The position numbers and the translations under genes are program-made. Positions 55,098 to 64,000 of a stretch of 64,000 nt of DNA are shown here, in pieces. The stretch is taken from assembly GCA_037976565.1 (NCBI GenBank), contig CP137672.1, positions 32,596,843 to 32,660,842 on the forward strand, in the 5' to 3' direction. This DNA is from Mesocentrotus franciscanus. Its lineage: Eukaryota; Echinodermata; Echinoidea; Camarodonta; Strongylocentrotidae. Below the pieces are notes generated by a model. The model did not search any database, was not told where the DNA came from, and saw only the letters and a list, made by a program, of their open reading frames with translations. The first letter of the stretch is position 1; every line of letters starts with the position of its first letter.

Positions 55098-55788
55098 CTG
55101 TCATTGGTGAATAAGGGGAATATATACCTCACTTAATTTATAAATCTAGCCATCTGATTGGTCGAAATTGGAGTCGTGATTTCAAGCCATGTCCCACTCA
55201 CAGGGAATATCAATAGCCCACAGGGAAAAGTTATTAATTTGTACCCTCATCCTCATCCTCCTGCGATCCCAATTGGTTTACGTGTTAATTAACTTAGTTT
55301 GTGCGGAGCGCGGCATTCCATACATTTTTTGTGCGATTAATTTGGTTGCTACAAACACAGCGCAGACGACCGCCGATCTCGATTGTAGCTAGGCCTAGAT
55401 CTACATGTAATGACGAGATGACGCCCCTTTGGAAATATAGAGATAAACCTGCTCTTTCATATATGACACCTCATTTTTTGAGTATCACCTTCAGGATCAC
55501 AAGCATGCAATAAAGGTTTGAATCTCGATTTGGAAATTTATTTCATTGACCAATTTGGCATGATCGCGCAATGCACGTATACAGACTGCATAGGGATATG
55601 CGTGCAATCTCAATGGCCAACTAAAAGCAGGGAGCTGAGACTGCAAGTTTTTAAACATAGAACCTCGATAGCGTAAACAAACTTGATTACCATGATTGAC
55701 CAGTAAGTCGCACAAAATTGTATTCTATGCATGACCCTGTATTCAGTATATAAAAGTTATAATGACTGCTTTAATATTCGAGGCATAA
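55098..55788. other. Spacer, no feature recognised
   Basis: No supported gene or bounded element. Confidence 0.4.
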
Positions 55789-57068
55789 CCAAGACGAAAA
55801 TCCAATTGAATCCCCATTGAATGTCCCCATTGAATCCCAATTGAATACCAATTGGCAATTTGGAGTACATGGAAAGTGAAACAATGGGTACCTATTGAAA
55901 CCAATTGGCAATTGGTCCCCATTGAAACCAACTGGCAATTATTGGTCCCCATAGAAACCAACTGGCAATTGGTAAATCGAAAACTATCGATAAATCAATA
56001 CTTCATAATCAATTTTGGCAACTGTCCATCAATAGGTGTATTCTAATCTCAAATGCATTTACTCCATCACAAAGATCATTTGAAGTGAATTTAAGATTGG
56101 CTTTAAAAAGGTTTGAGGCTCTTACAAACATATATAATAAACATGTTGTTTCTTGGTTAGTAATCATATAATCAATATATCTATTGCTAAAACGTGCATG
56201 TAATTGTAACATGATCAGACAAATAATCTATTGGTCAATAATTGCCGAAGGAAAATACAAATCACAAAATTGATGTGCATTGTCATACTTTGCTTAACAA
56301 ATCATGATAAATGTATTTTTCTATGACACGTGTATAGAGTATACTAATGAATATTCATGAGATACAAAGATCTGTTGGTTTCTATTGGTTTCTATTGGAC
56401 CTATTGGTTTCTATTGGTCCTATTGGTTTCTGTTGGTCCTATTGATTTCTATTGATCCCATTAGGTTCTATTAGTCTTATTGATCATATCGGTCCTATTG
56501 GTTTCTATTGGTCTAATTGGTATTTATCGGTCCTATTGGTTTCTATTGGTCCAATTGGTTTCTATGGGTCCTATTGGTTGAAACTGATTGAACACCAATT
56601 GAATTTTCAATTGGTTTCAATTGGACCAATTGGCCCCATTAGACTTTAATGGGATTTCAGTTGGTTTCAATTGGACCAATTGGCCCCATTAGACTTTAAA
56701 AAAGGATTTCAATTGGTTTCGATTGGCCCCATTAGACTTTAATGGGATTTCAATTGGTTACAATTGGTCCAATCGGCCCCATTAGACTTTAAAAACAGAT
56801 TTCAATTGGTTTCAATTGGACCAATTGGCCCCATTAGACTTTAATGGGATTTCAATTGGTTTCAGTTGGACCAATTGACCCCATTAGACTTTAAAAAAAG
56901 GATTTCAATTGGTTTCAATTGGTCCAATTGGCCCCATTAGACATTAAAAAGGATTTCAATTGGTTTCAATTGGACCTATTGAAGCCCAAAATAGGGCCAA
57001 TTGGAGCAATTGAAACCAACTGAAGTCCTATTAAAGTCCCATTGAGACCAATTAGATTTTCGTCTTGG
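55789..57068. mobile_element. Motif-array TIR element, CAATTG type, copy 2
   Basis: Same orientation and organisation as 13,047-14,515: left terminus CCAAGACGAAAATCCAATTG, right terminus ending GATTTTCGTCTTGG, a ~390-bp core (about 55,975-56,370) clearly similar to copy 1, and shorter arms (1,280 bp in all). TA lies next to both ends (GCATA|ACCAAG and CTTGGG|TAGTT), compatible with a TA target site. Arm length differs from copy 1 by about 190 bp, all in repeat number. Confidence 0.9.
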
Positions 57069-57088
57069 GTAGTTGTTTTTTGGCTCTC

Positions 57089-57154
57089 GGGGAGGTTACA
57101 TCGTGCTATCACCCCTCGGCACGCCTCGGGGTGAGGGCACGATGTAACCTCCCC
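57089..57154. mobile_element. GC-centred hairpin
   Basis: Perfect GGGGAGGTTACATCGTGC / GCACGATGTAACCTCCCC arms (18 bp), with inner CACCCCTCGG..CCTCGGGGTG. It starts 20 bp after the CAATTG element's end. Confidence 0.8.
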
Positions 57155-57170
57155 TTGAGCAATAATATAC

Positions 57171-57450
57171 AAATAATGAATGCTTATGAGTTCAATATAG
57201 TGCGAATATTATCATGAGTTGAAAGATTAACGTTCTATTCAACGAGGCGTCAGCCGAGTTGAATAGAATTAACGTTAATCTTTCAACGAATGAATGCTTA
57301 TGAGTTCAATAGTGCGAATATTATCATGAGTTGAAAGATTAACGTTCTATTCAACGAGGCGTCAGCCGAGTTGAATAGAATTAACGTTAATCTTTCAACG
57401 AATGAAAATATTTGCACTATTGAACGAATGAAAAACATTCATTATTTGTT
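57171..57450. repeat. Tandemly duplicated nested hairpin
   Basis: A 114-bp unit (GAATGCTTATGAGTTCAAT onwards; about 57,178 and 57,292) contains an inverted pair TTGAAAGATTAACGTTCTAT / GAATTAACGTTAATCTTTCAA with centre CGAGGCGTCAGCCGAG. The whole block is closed by an outer inverted pair AAATAATGAATG / CATTCATTATTT. Confidence 0.8.
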
Positions 57451-58426
57451 TTATACAACATCTTTCAACAAATTATGCTTTGCTCCTTATATTAAAGATA
57501 AATTAAAGTTGGAGTCAGGTCTTCTCGATTACATTCAGATTGCCTTCGCGTCAGATGCGCGCAGCTAATAACAATGGGATACGTGCAGGACAGAGAGGTA
57601 CGTACGCGTCGCAGTCTGCATATAACCAAAAATGCACGGCGAATATAACCAAAAATGCACGGTCGTGCAATAGTATTATTTATTGAATATCATGTGACCA
57701 ACAATCCTCCAATCAAATGACAAGGATCAACGTAGGTGTGGTATAAAAACATATATGCCTCTCATAGCAGTAATTATTACTATATTATTGTATGTGCAAC
57801 TACTAATAGCCACAGTGTCTGATTTTATACAGCCATCGCAGGGGCGGCAGAGCGTTTTTCAAAGTGGGGGCACAAACAAAGAAGGGCACTTTCTTGGAAA
57901 AGGGTAACCTCAAAGGGAAAATAGACAATTTTAGACATTGTTATATACTACCTCGATATTTGTTAAATTAATACATGATCAGGTATGATATTCAAGACTT
58001 CCTCTTTACGTGGTACTGGATCTGCTTCAGCACCATTATGACCATATTTTGTAGTTGTGTGTGATATGGTTTGAAGATTCATTTTGTTAAGTCGCATTGC
58101 GACCGATTATATTAGATCATATTATTCGATTATTATTAGTCTTATTTATTTTTGGAGGAAATTGGATTGTATTGACCCACCTAACTGGTATTTCTTGAAG
58201 TGATAAGAATTTTTCGAGTAGCCCCAAACGTCTGGAGGAATGTGTGTGCAGCGCTTTATATCTATACAAGGAAAAGCGCTATATATCAAATACATTTTTG
58301 AAGTGGATTGGATTGGATTGGGTTGGATAAAATAACAAATTCTGCCATTCCTGGCGAGGTTTTAAGCACAATCTCATAACGAAAGAATGGATCAGTCCTT
58401 TCATAATTAATGTCAGAGATATACTA
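57451..58426. other. Spacer, no feature recognised
   Basis: AT-rich. GGGGCGGCAGAGCGTTTTTC at about 57,841 looks like a hAT-type start, but no matching end was found. No gene. Confidence 0.4.
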
Positions 58427-59009
58427 TAAATGAGAGCGAACGTAGCGGAGGAGTTTGGGGGAAATTCGAGAAAAATTTGCTCTCGGTCGCTTTAAATTAG
58501 AGGCACATGTTAGGGAGGCTATGAGAAATGTATTGTTTCGGAGGAGACGAGGGTAATAAAAGCACCTCATAATAGCACTTATATATTTATGTCTCTTTTT
58601 TAACCTGAATGACATTTGGTGATTTAAAGATCCAGTTGCCTTGACTTTGAAAAACCCTTCATGGTCTTAACCTTTATATATTGACAAAGGGTAATTGATT
58701 ACCTTGGCATTCTATGAAGTTCAGTGGCATAGAGTTTAACGGATTATAGGTTGGAAGAGGCATCTTCTAGCAGTTGAGTAAACACCATGGTAGTTTAAAA
58801 GGACAAACGTTTTAGTGTAAAATGGGCACACTTCCTATATTAAAGCTGCGTATCCAGAGAAGGGACATTTGATAGCGTTGAAACGAGCCTGATTATAAAT
58901 TATTTCTAAGAAGGGGCACTTTTCCTTCGTAAAAAGTACCGCCGCCTCTTAGCCACTGTTAAGAATCAAACAAGATGAGAAATCATATATTACTAAATAA
59001 GTGAAGATA

Positions 59010-59062
<53 letters not shown>

Positions 59063-59290
59063 TAGAGAGAGAGAGAGAGAGGGGGGAGAGAGAGAGAAGT
59101 GAAGCAGATGGTGAGATAGAGGGGGAAGGGAGGGAGAGCTTGGACGGAAAGAGATATATAGAGGGCGAAAAGGTAAACTAAAAATGATGAGGTGATGTTA
59201 CATGGCGTTAAACCACTTGGCGAGATAAAACGATGTACTGAGAATGAACGTAGAAACGTATAAGAGAGAGAGAGAGAGAGAGAGGGAGGG

Positions 59291-59324
<34 letters not shown>

Positions 59325-60068
59325 CAGTCGGAATACGCCTTCCATACAGAATTTTTAGTCCTAAATATGTTGATAAAATGAAACCTTCATTAATGTGCAT
59401 TGAAATAGATTGTAAATTATCGACTCGTGTTTAGCCGTTGACCCTCATGGTTTCTCCAATCCCATCACGGTTTCATAAATTACGTAGGGGTACTAGAATT
59501 GTCTCGTTTTTAATTGTCTCTTATTTTTCTTCTTCCTAATTTTTACGATTTTTAAATCATTATTAATCGACCTCTCTGAAATTCAATGAGTATAAGCATT
59601 ATTTCTTGCCCTTATCAATGAAAACGCGGCAATCGCTCTGTATCGACTGTATGCAGGGAAGAATAGGGGCCGATTAATCTATAAGCCCGAGTCGACTTTG
59701 ATTAACATTATATAGATCATACTAAGTTCTGTACTTACCAATCTACATTGTTTCCATTTGGATCTTTGCAAGACAGCTCACACGACACGAGACACAAGGA
59801 TGTCAGGGAAAACAACAGAATACCTATCACATTTTTTATCACCACCATTATGATTGCAGAGCATGTGTGTTCCGGCTCCCTGCATGGCCCTGGTTATGTT
59901 GCAAGATTGATGTATACCGCAAACAAGAGTACATGACATATTCAAACAAGAAATTATATGCACGCCACAAATGAGAGACAGTTGCATGTGCTCCTAATTT
60001 AAAGCGACTAAGAGCAACTTTTTATTTAATTTCACCGAAAGCTCGCTCGCTAAGTTCGCTCGCATTTA
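58427..60068. mobile_element. Large element with ~85-bp diverged terminal inverted repeats
   Basis: The left TAAATGAGAGCGAACGTAGC and the inverted right TAAATGCGAGCGAACTTAGC continue to a shared GCTCT(C/T)(G/A)GTCGCTTTAAATTAG and GGCACATG / GAGCACATG. The interior (1.6 kb) has no transposase; it contains (TA)n then (GA)n at about 59,010-59,090 and a second (GA)n at about 59,262-59,322. Confidence 0.55.
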
Positions 60069-60372
60069 AAGTTTATATAATTTTGTTACTCATTAAAGAT
60101 CTTGTCAGTCTTTCATGATTAGATTATGCTTAAAACCAATCAGCAATGTTTTTTCCTCTTTATAAGATGTAATTTGTCGCACTGCGACCTCACAAATCTT
60201 TAAAATTTTGCTCACTCGCTCGCTCGCAAATAAATATTCCGACCATCACGCCCAATTGCAAAGTATGATGCTATAAGCAGTATTTTAGACAATGTAAAGA
60301 GAGAAAAAAACATTGAAATCATCCCTGATAATGTAATCACAATTTAGGGGTATATACCAATGTCTAAAAAAA

Positions 60373-60834
60373 CTATCACATAATGTCCCTCCGTCTTCAT
60401 AATTGCCCGAGTTACCCTGTTCAAATTATCTCATAACCACGAGGCAAACATGACAAAGAGCAGGAACATGATGTAAATAGAAATCCCAACCAATGTTTGG
60501 ATTTCCTCTTGATAAAATTAATGGCATATTACAAGCAAGAAGTACAGGAAGTTTGCTCTCGATCAGCTGCTCTTCTGCAGGTCATAATTTATGATGCAGG
60601 TAAAAATTATGACCTGCAGAAGAGCAGCTGATCGAGAGCAAACTTCCTGTACTTCTTGCTTGTAATATGCCATTAATTTTATCAAGAGGAAATCCAAACG
60701 TTAAGAAAAGGATTGGTTGGGATTTCTATTTACATCATGTTCCCGCTCTTTTGTCATGTTTGCCTCGTGGTTATGAGATAATTTGAACAGGGTAACTCGG
60801 GCAATTATGAAGACGGAGGGACATTATGTGATAG
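60373..60834. repeat. 462-bp near-perfect palindrome
   Basis: The left arm starts CTATCACATAATGTCCCTCC (60,373) and the right arm ends with its complement (60,834). Arms of about 220 bp differ by a few indels and substitutions (for example AAAGAGCAGG vs CCCGCTCTTTTG, and CAATGTTTGG vs AACGTTAAG). The spacer is only about 13 bp around 60,592-60,604, next to GCAGGTCATAATTT / AAATTATGACCTGC. Non-coding. Confidence 0.92.
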
Positions 60835-60839
60835 AGTGG

Positions 60840-61190
60840 TGGTGGGAGAGAGGGGCTGGTGTTTTGGTGCATGGTGGTAGAGAGAGGGGCCGGTGGTCGA
60901 TGGGGTGGTAAAAGCATGCGTCGATAGTATGATGGCAGAAGAGGGAATTAAGGGCTGCTGCTGCAGTTGGTGGTGACATGCAGAGCGAAGGGCTTATGGT
61001 AGTGGTAAATAGAGGGGCTGGCGATGCTTATGGTGGTGCTATGGTAGAGGGAGAGGCTGGTGATGGTGGTGGGATAGGAGGAGGGTTGGTGATGGTGGTG
61101 GGAGAGGACGGGACTGGTAATGGTGGTAGTAGAGGGGGCTGGTGATGGGCAGTGGTAGAGAGGGAGGATGTGTGGAGCCCGGGCCAGAGG
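60840..61190. repeat. GGTGGT / GGTGATG low-complexity minisatellite
   Basis: Degenerate units of GGTGATGGTGGTGGGAGAGG. Minus-strand frames are His/Pro/Ser low complexity and not genes. Confidence 0.7.
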
Positions 61191-61489
61191 TGGCCTCGCA
61201 GTTTTTATTAAGCATTCCATCAAAGCGGGTGTTCAAATCATTGATGAACTAATTGTGAATACATTTGGTTGAAACTGAAAAAGAATTTCTTTGGATTGGA
61301 AAATGATATTTGTAGATGCGGGGACTGCCATTGACGATTATTGTATCTGTAGCACATCAAGTGTTCCCAGTGTAATGTCATAAGTAGTCAAATGACTTTA
61401 ATCCTCTTATTTCTCTCATGTCGTGAAAACGGTAGTGCAGAAACCCAATAATTGCAGCCCATGGTCAACTATTAGCGAAAAGAAATATT

Positions 61490-61810
61490 CAAGCACAATC
61501 TTCACAAACAAGAGTTTTTACAAATACGTGAAATTCTTTTACAAATCGATTGTAACGACTCTGATAAGGGTAAAATAGAAACTCAGGTTAATTCAGCAGT
61601 AAATGATTTAACAACAATGATTTACAATGCAGGTACATTCAATACGAATAGATGTCGAACTAAAAAACGGCGAAAGCAAAATAAGCCATGGTTTGACACA
61701 GATTGTGATCCAGTTTTGAGGTCTATCAAACGTCTTTGTCGATATCTGAAACGAAAGCCATCGGATGGAAAATTACGGTGTGAAATAATGACAAAGAAAA
61801 ATACCTATCA
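61490..61810 (+). pseudogene. LINE fragment between endonuclease and RT
   Basis: One frame reads KKRRKQNKPWFDTDCDPVLR, then SIKRLCRYLKRKPSDGKLR. The PWFD-x-x-C motif followed by a basic helix is typical of the linker downstream of the LINE endonuclease. It is cut at 61,811 by a hAT-like terminus. No RT follows. Confidence 0.7.
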
Positions 61811-62040
61811 GTGGCGGATCTAGGGGTGCACAGGGGGCACGTGCCCCCCGGTAAAAAAAAAGGAGAAAAAGGAGAAGGACAGAAAAAGGAGGGAAAAAGA
61901 AAGAAAAGGGAAGAGAGAAAGAAGAAGAAAAGAGGGAGGAGAGAAAAGGGGAGTGGAGAAAAAGGAGGGGGACAGGAAGAAAGGGGACGAGAGAGGAGAG
62001 AAAAGGCGGAAAAGGAAGAAAGGGGGATGATATTATAAGA
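61811..62040 (+). mobile_element. hAT-like left end with purine-rich interior, truncated
   Basis: CAGTGGCGGATCTAGGGG (61,811) matches the termini at 24,139 and 11,112, then GGGGGCACGTGCCCCC and ~180 bp of A/G-rich sequence. No right terminus or target duplication was found. Confidence 0.6.
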
Positions 62041-62127
62041 ACATGACTAATACCAAAGATTTTATCTCCTTTATAACTTCTAACTTCTAACTTAGTCTTG
62101 AATGACTTCTCCGATATACCTATTCTA

Positions 62128-62394
62128 ATGCCTCAGTCATACCTTTGCGTATTTGGCTTGCGTATTGCTGCGTAATTATGGCAAGCCGTTTTAACATTTA
62201 TTCCTATTTCTTGATATCAAGAAATGATTTTCTGTTGTAAAGCAATGGTAATTCTTGATATCAAGAATACGATTTCTTGATACTGTATCAAGAATTAATT
62301 TCATGATATCAAGAAATAGGAATAAATGTTAAAACGGCTTGCCATAAATACGCAGCAATACGCAAGCCAATACGCAAAGGTGTGACTGAGGCAT
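62128..62394. mobile_element. MITE with ~100-bp inverted arms
   Basis: ATGCCTCAGTCATACCTTTG, GCGTATTGCTGCGTA and GGCAAGCCGTTTTAACATTT on the left return inverted on the right. The arms continue into ATTCCTATTTCTTGATATCA. The middle has further palindromes (TTCTTGATATCAAGAA). Non-coding. Confidence 0.85.
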
Positions 62395-62879
62395 AAGTGC
62401 TCTTTCAGCAGATTGTCCCCGCCATTCATCCTGCCACAGTTGCTGATTTCATTGTCATATTATTTTCTTTCATCCCTGAGGCCGCGAAGAGTACAATTCT
62501 GCCTACCACAAAGTTTCTATCCGTTACGCAAGCATGTTTTTCCATCGCCTACATGTAATGCTTATTGCTTCAAGTTTGAACTTAAACGATCTAGAAGTGA
62601 TTGATTGTGGAAATTGTATATGTTACTGTAGTAAGTTGTTAATGTACTTTTAAATTATTTTTAGGGGTTTAACCCCCCCCCCTTGGGCTGCCAAGTGAAA
62701 ATGTGATGTGCATAGAAAAACGTCATCAAAAAAAAAAAATGTCAAAATGATGTGAGCGCGCAGCGCAGGCAGTGACGCAACAATAAATGCGCATCTGAAA
62801 ACATTGATGACGCAATGTTTACTCGCAAATTAAAATGGCGGCTTTAACCGTGAAGGGGTGTATTCTCTGGTAAATTAAG

Positions 62880-63482
62880 CTTATTTAGAAAACATGGGAT
62901 TAACAAATTGTTATTACCAAATACTTAAATTATTTCTAACCGATTTAGGATTTGGTCATGAATGGAATAATCAAAGAACTTTTTCTAAAAGATGTCTTCT
63001 TATTTCTTATAGAGTAATATTAAAACGAAACACTAAATGAAAACAGTAATGTTTTTGTCGTAAACTTAGAGCTTACAGATATGTTAAAAAGAGGTATATC
63101 CTCGAAAATTATTTATTGTTAGATATAGATAAATCCCATGTATTATATATTTTATTTAAGAATACGGATAAGTAACAGTAGACTTATGATAGGAATGGGA
63201 CGACATCAGCAATTAGACGTTGATAATACTACATGTCCTCTTTGTTTTAGTGACGTACTAGAAACATTGTGTCATTTCGTTATGATCTTTCAAGTTCTAA
63301 ATAACCAGAGAACTGATTTGTTTGCCAGTATTAAAAATATAGTTCTGTCATTTAAGAATATGAATTTGGAAGAGAAATTTCATTTTGTACTCCAAAGTAG
63401 TGACTATGACATAAGTAGTATCTGTGTACTAAGTATAAGTCAAATGTATATAGAAAGAGAGAAATTACTTCATAAGACTTAG
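62880..63482 (+). pseudogene. LINE ORF2 C-terminus with Cys/His motif
   Basis: RYVKKRYILENYLLLDIDK (about 63,079-63,135) is followed in another frame by RIRISNSRLMIGMGRHQQLD, then CPLCFSDVLETLCHF. The 'RIS..L.I..GR' motif before a CxxC..H element is characteristic of the C-terminal domain of many LINE reverse transcriptases. The final zinc ligand cysteine expected after the His is replaced (MIFQ). It ends at the TAG at 63,480. Confidence 0.75.
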
Positions 63483-63527
63483 TAATGTACTTTAAATTAC
63501 CTTTGATTTACTTACAACCATGTACCT

Positions 63528-63690
63528 GGGGGGCGTTTCATGAAACAATTAGTCAGTGGTTTTCACCGACTAATATCATTTTCACCGACAATTTTATTGT
63601 CACCGACTATTTTTCAGGCCTCTGATTGGTCAAATTTAGTCGGCCCCGACAGACTGTTGTCGGTGGACAAATGTTGATGAAATGCCCCCC
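63528..63690. mobile_element. Short MITE with GGGGGGC(G/A)TTTCAT termini
   Basis: The left GGGGGGCGTTTCATGAAAC and the right (inverted) GGGGGGCATTTCATCAAC. The interior repeats TTTCACCGACTA / TAGTCGG. 163 bp, non-coding. TA lies three bases outside each end. Confidence 0.8.
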
Positions 63691-63884
63691 TGATATCTTT
63701 GGTGTATTCTGACCTAATGTTTGTATTGTGTATATACCAATGTATGTATTTTGTCCTAATGTATCGTTGTTCGTGTCTGACGATTATTCGACCTTGTGGA
63801 TTAGTATCAATAAACCTGAAACTTAACAGCTTGAAACTTATAAAAGTCCATGGGAAGGACACATTAAAAATAGGGAGAGGTGAG

Positions 63885-63906
63885 AGATAGAGAGAGAGAG
63901 AGAGAG
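63885..63906. repeat. (GA)n microsatellite
   Basis: Short AGAGAG run near the right edge of the window. Nothing else is recognised between 63,691 and 64,000. Confidence 0.7.
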
Positions 63907-64000
63907 CTAGAAAACCTGTCATAGATCGAAAGTGAGAGATAAACGTGATAAATAATTAGGCATTTCTATTCTATATATCAAAATTGCACCAGAATATCAC

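Noticed and set aside
57838..58960. Possible hAT-like element from CAGGGGCGGCAG to GCCACTG
   Set aside because: Termini do not pair well and no 8-bp duplication is present.
58993..59400. 135-codon minus frame with (Ser-Leu)n and (Tyr-Ile)n
   Set aside because: Translation of (GA)n and (TA)n microsatellites.
60948..61236. His/Pro/Ser-rich minus frames
   Set aside because: Translation of a GGTGGT/GGTGATG minisatellite.

Overview
This is eukaryotic, intron-bearing, AT-rich nuclear DNA. Canonical GT..AG introns, LINE, LTR, hAT, Harbinger and MITE debris, and a Ty3/gypsy relative with integrase upstream of reverse transcriptase (an order described in deuterostomes) point to a marine invertebrate deuterostome. 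An echinoderm or hemichordate is my best guess; the sequence alone does not settle the species. No bacterial, organellar or CRISPR content was seen.

Layout. 0-11.4 kb: repeat-rich, with a Myb/SANT-like domain gene fragment (2.6-3.2 kb, minus), tandem repeats, a hAT-like element (6.16-6.76 kb), and a foldback element carrying an intact 184-bp SINE with a 7SL-like head (9.38-9.56 kb). 11.4-16.4 kb: a dead LINE, then a run of three terminal-inverted-repeat elements whose arms are built from dozens of copies of a short motif (CAATTG, CAGTTG, GATAAAC-AGTG). 16.8-23.6 kb: a promoter-like stretch, a 90-bp minisatellite split by a LINE 3' end, and a composite repeat with nested insertions. 24.0-28.1 kb: a decayed minus-strand Gmr1-like LTR element, order INT-RT-RNaseH.

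28.9-47.5 kb: the one convincing host gene. Eight coding exons join in perfect phase into 514 codons plus a stop. The product is unrecognised, with a basic N-terminal half, a Ser/Thr/Ala-rich tract and a C-terminal coiled coil. Intron 6 holds an 8.15-kb, very young Ty3/gypsy element (38,249-46,396) in the same orientation; its LTRs differ only by short indels. Introns 2 and 4 carry tandem repeats containing perfect AGGTCA-A-AGGTCA (DR1) sites.

47.5-64 kb: Harbinger-type transposase remains (minus), split by a 1,988-bp hAT-like element that contains an expanded satellite; a second CAATTG motif-array element (55.8-57.1 kb); hairpin elements; a 462-bp near-perfect palindrome (60.4-60.8 kb); and two more LINE pieces. 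Apart from the host gene, nothing looks like a functioning cellular gene. The window is mostly a layered record of insertions, several of which can be ordered by nesting and by target-site duplications.
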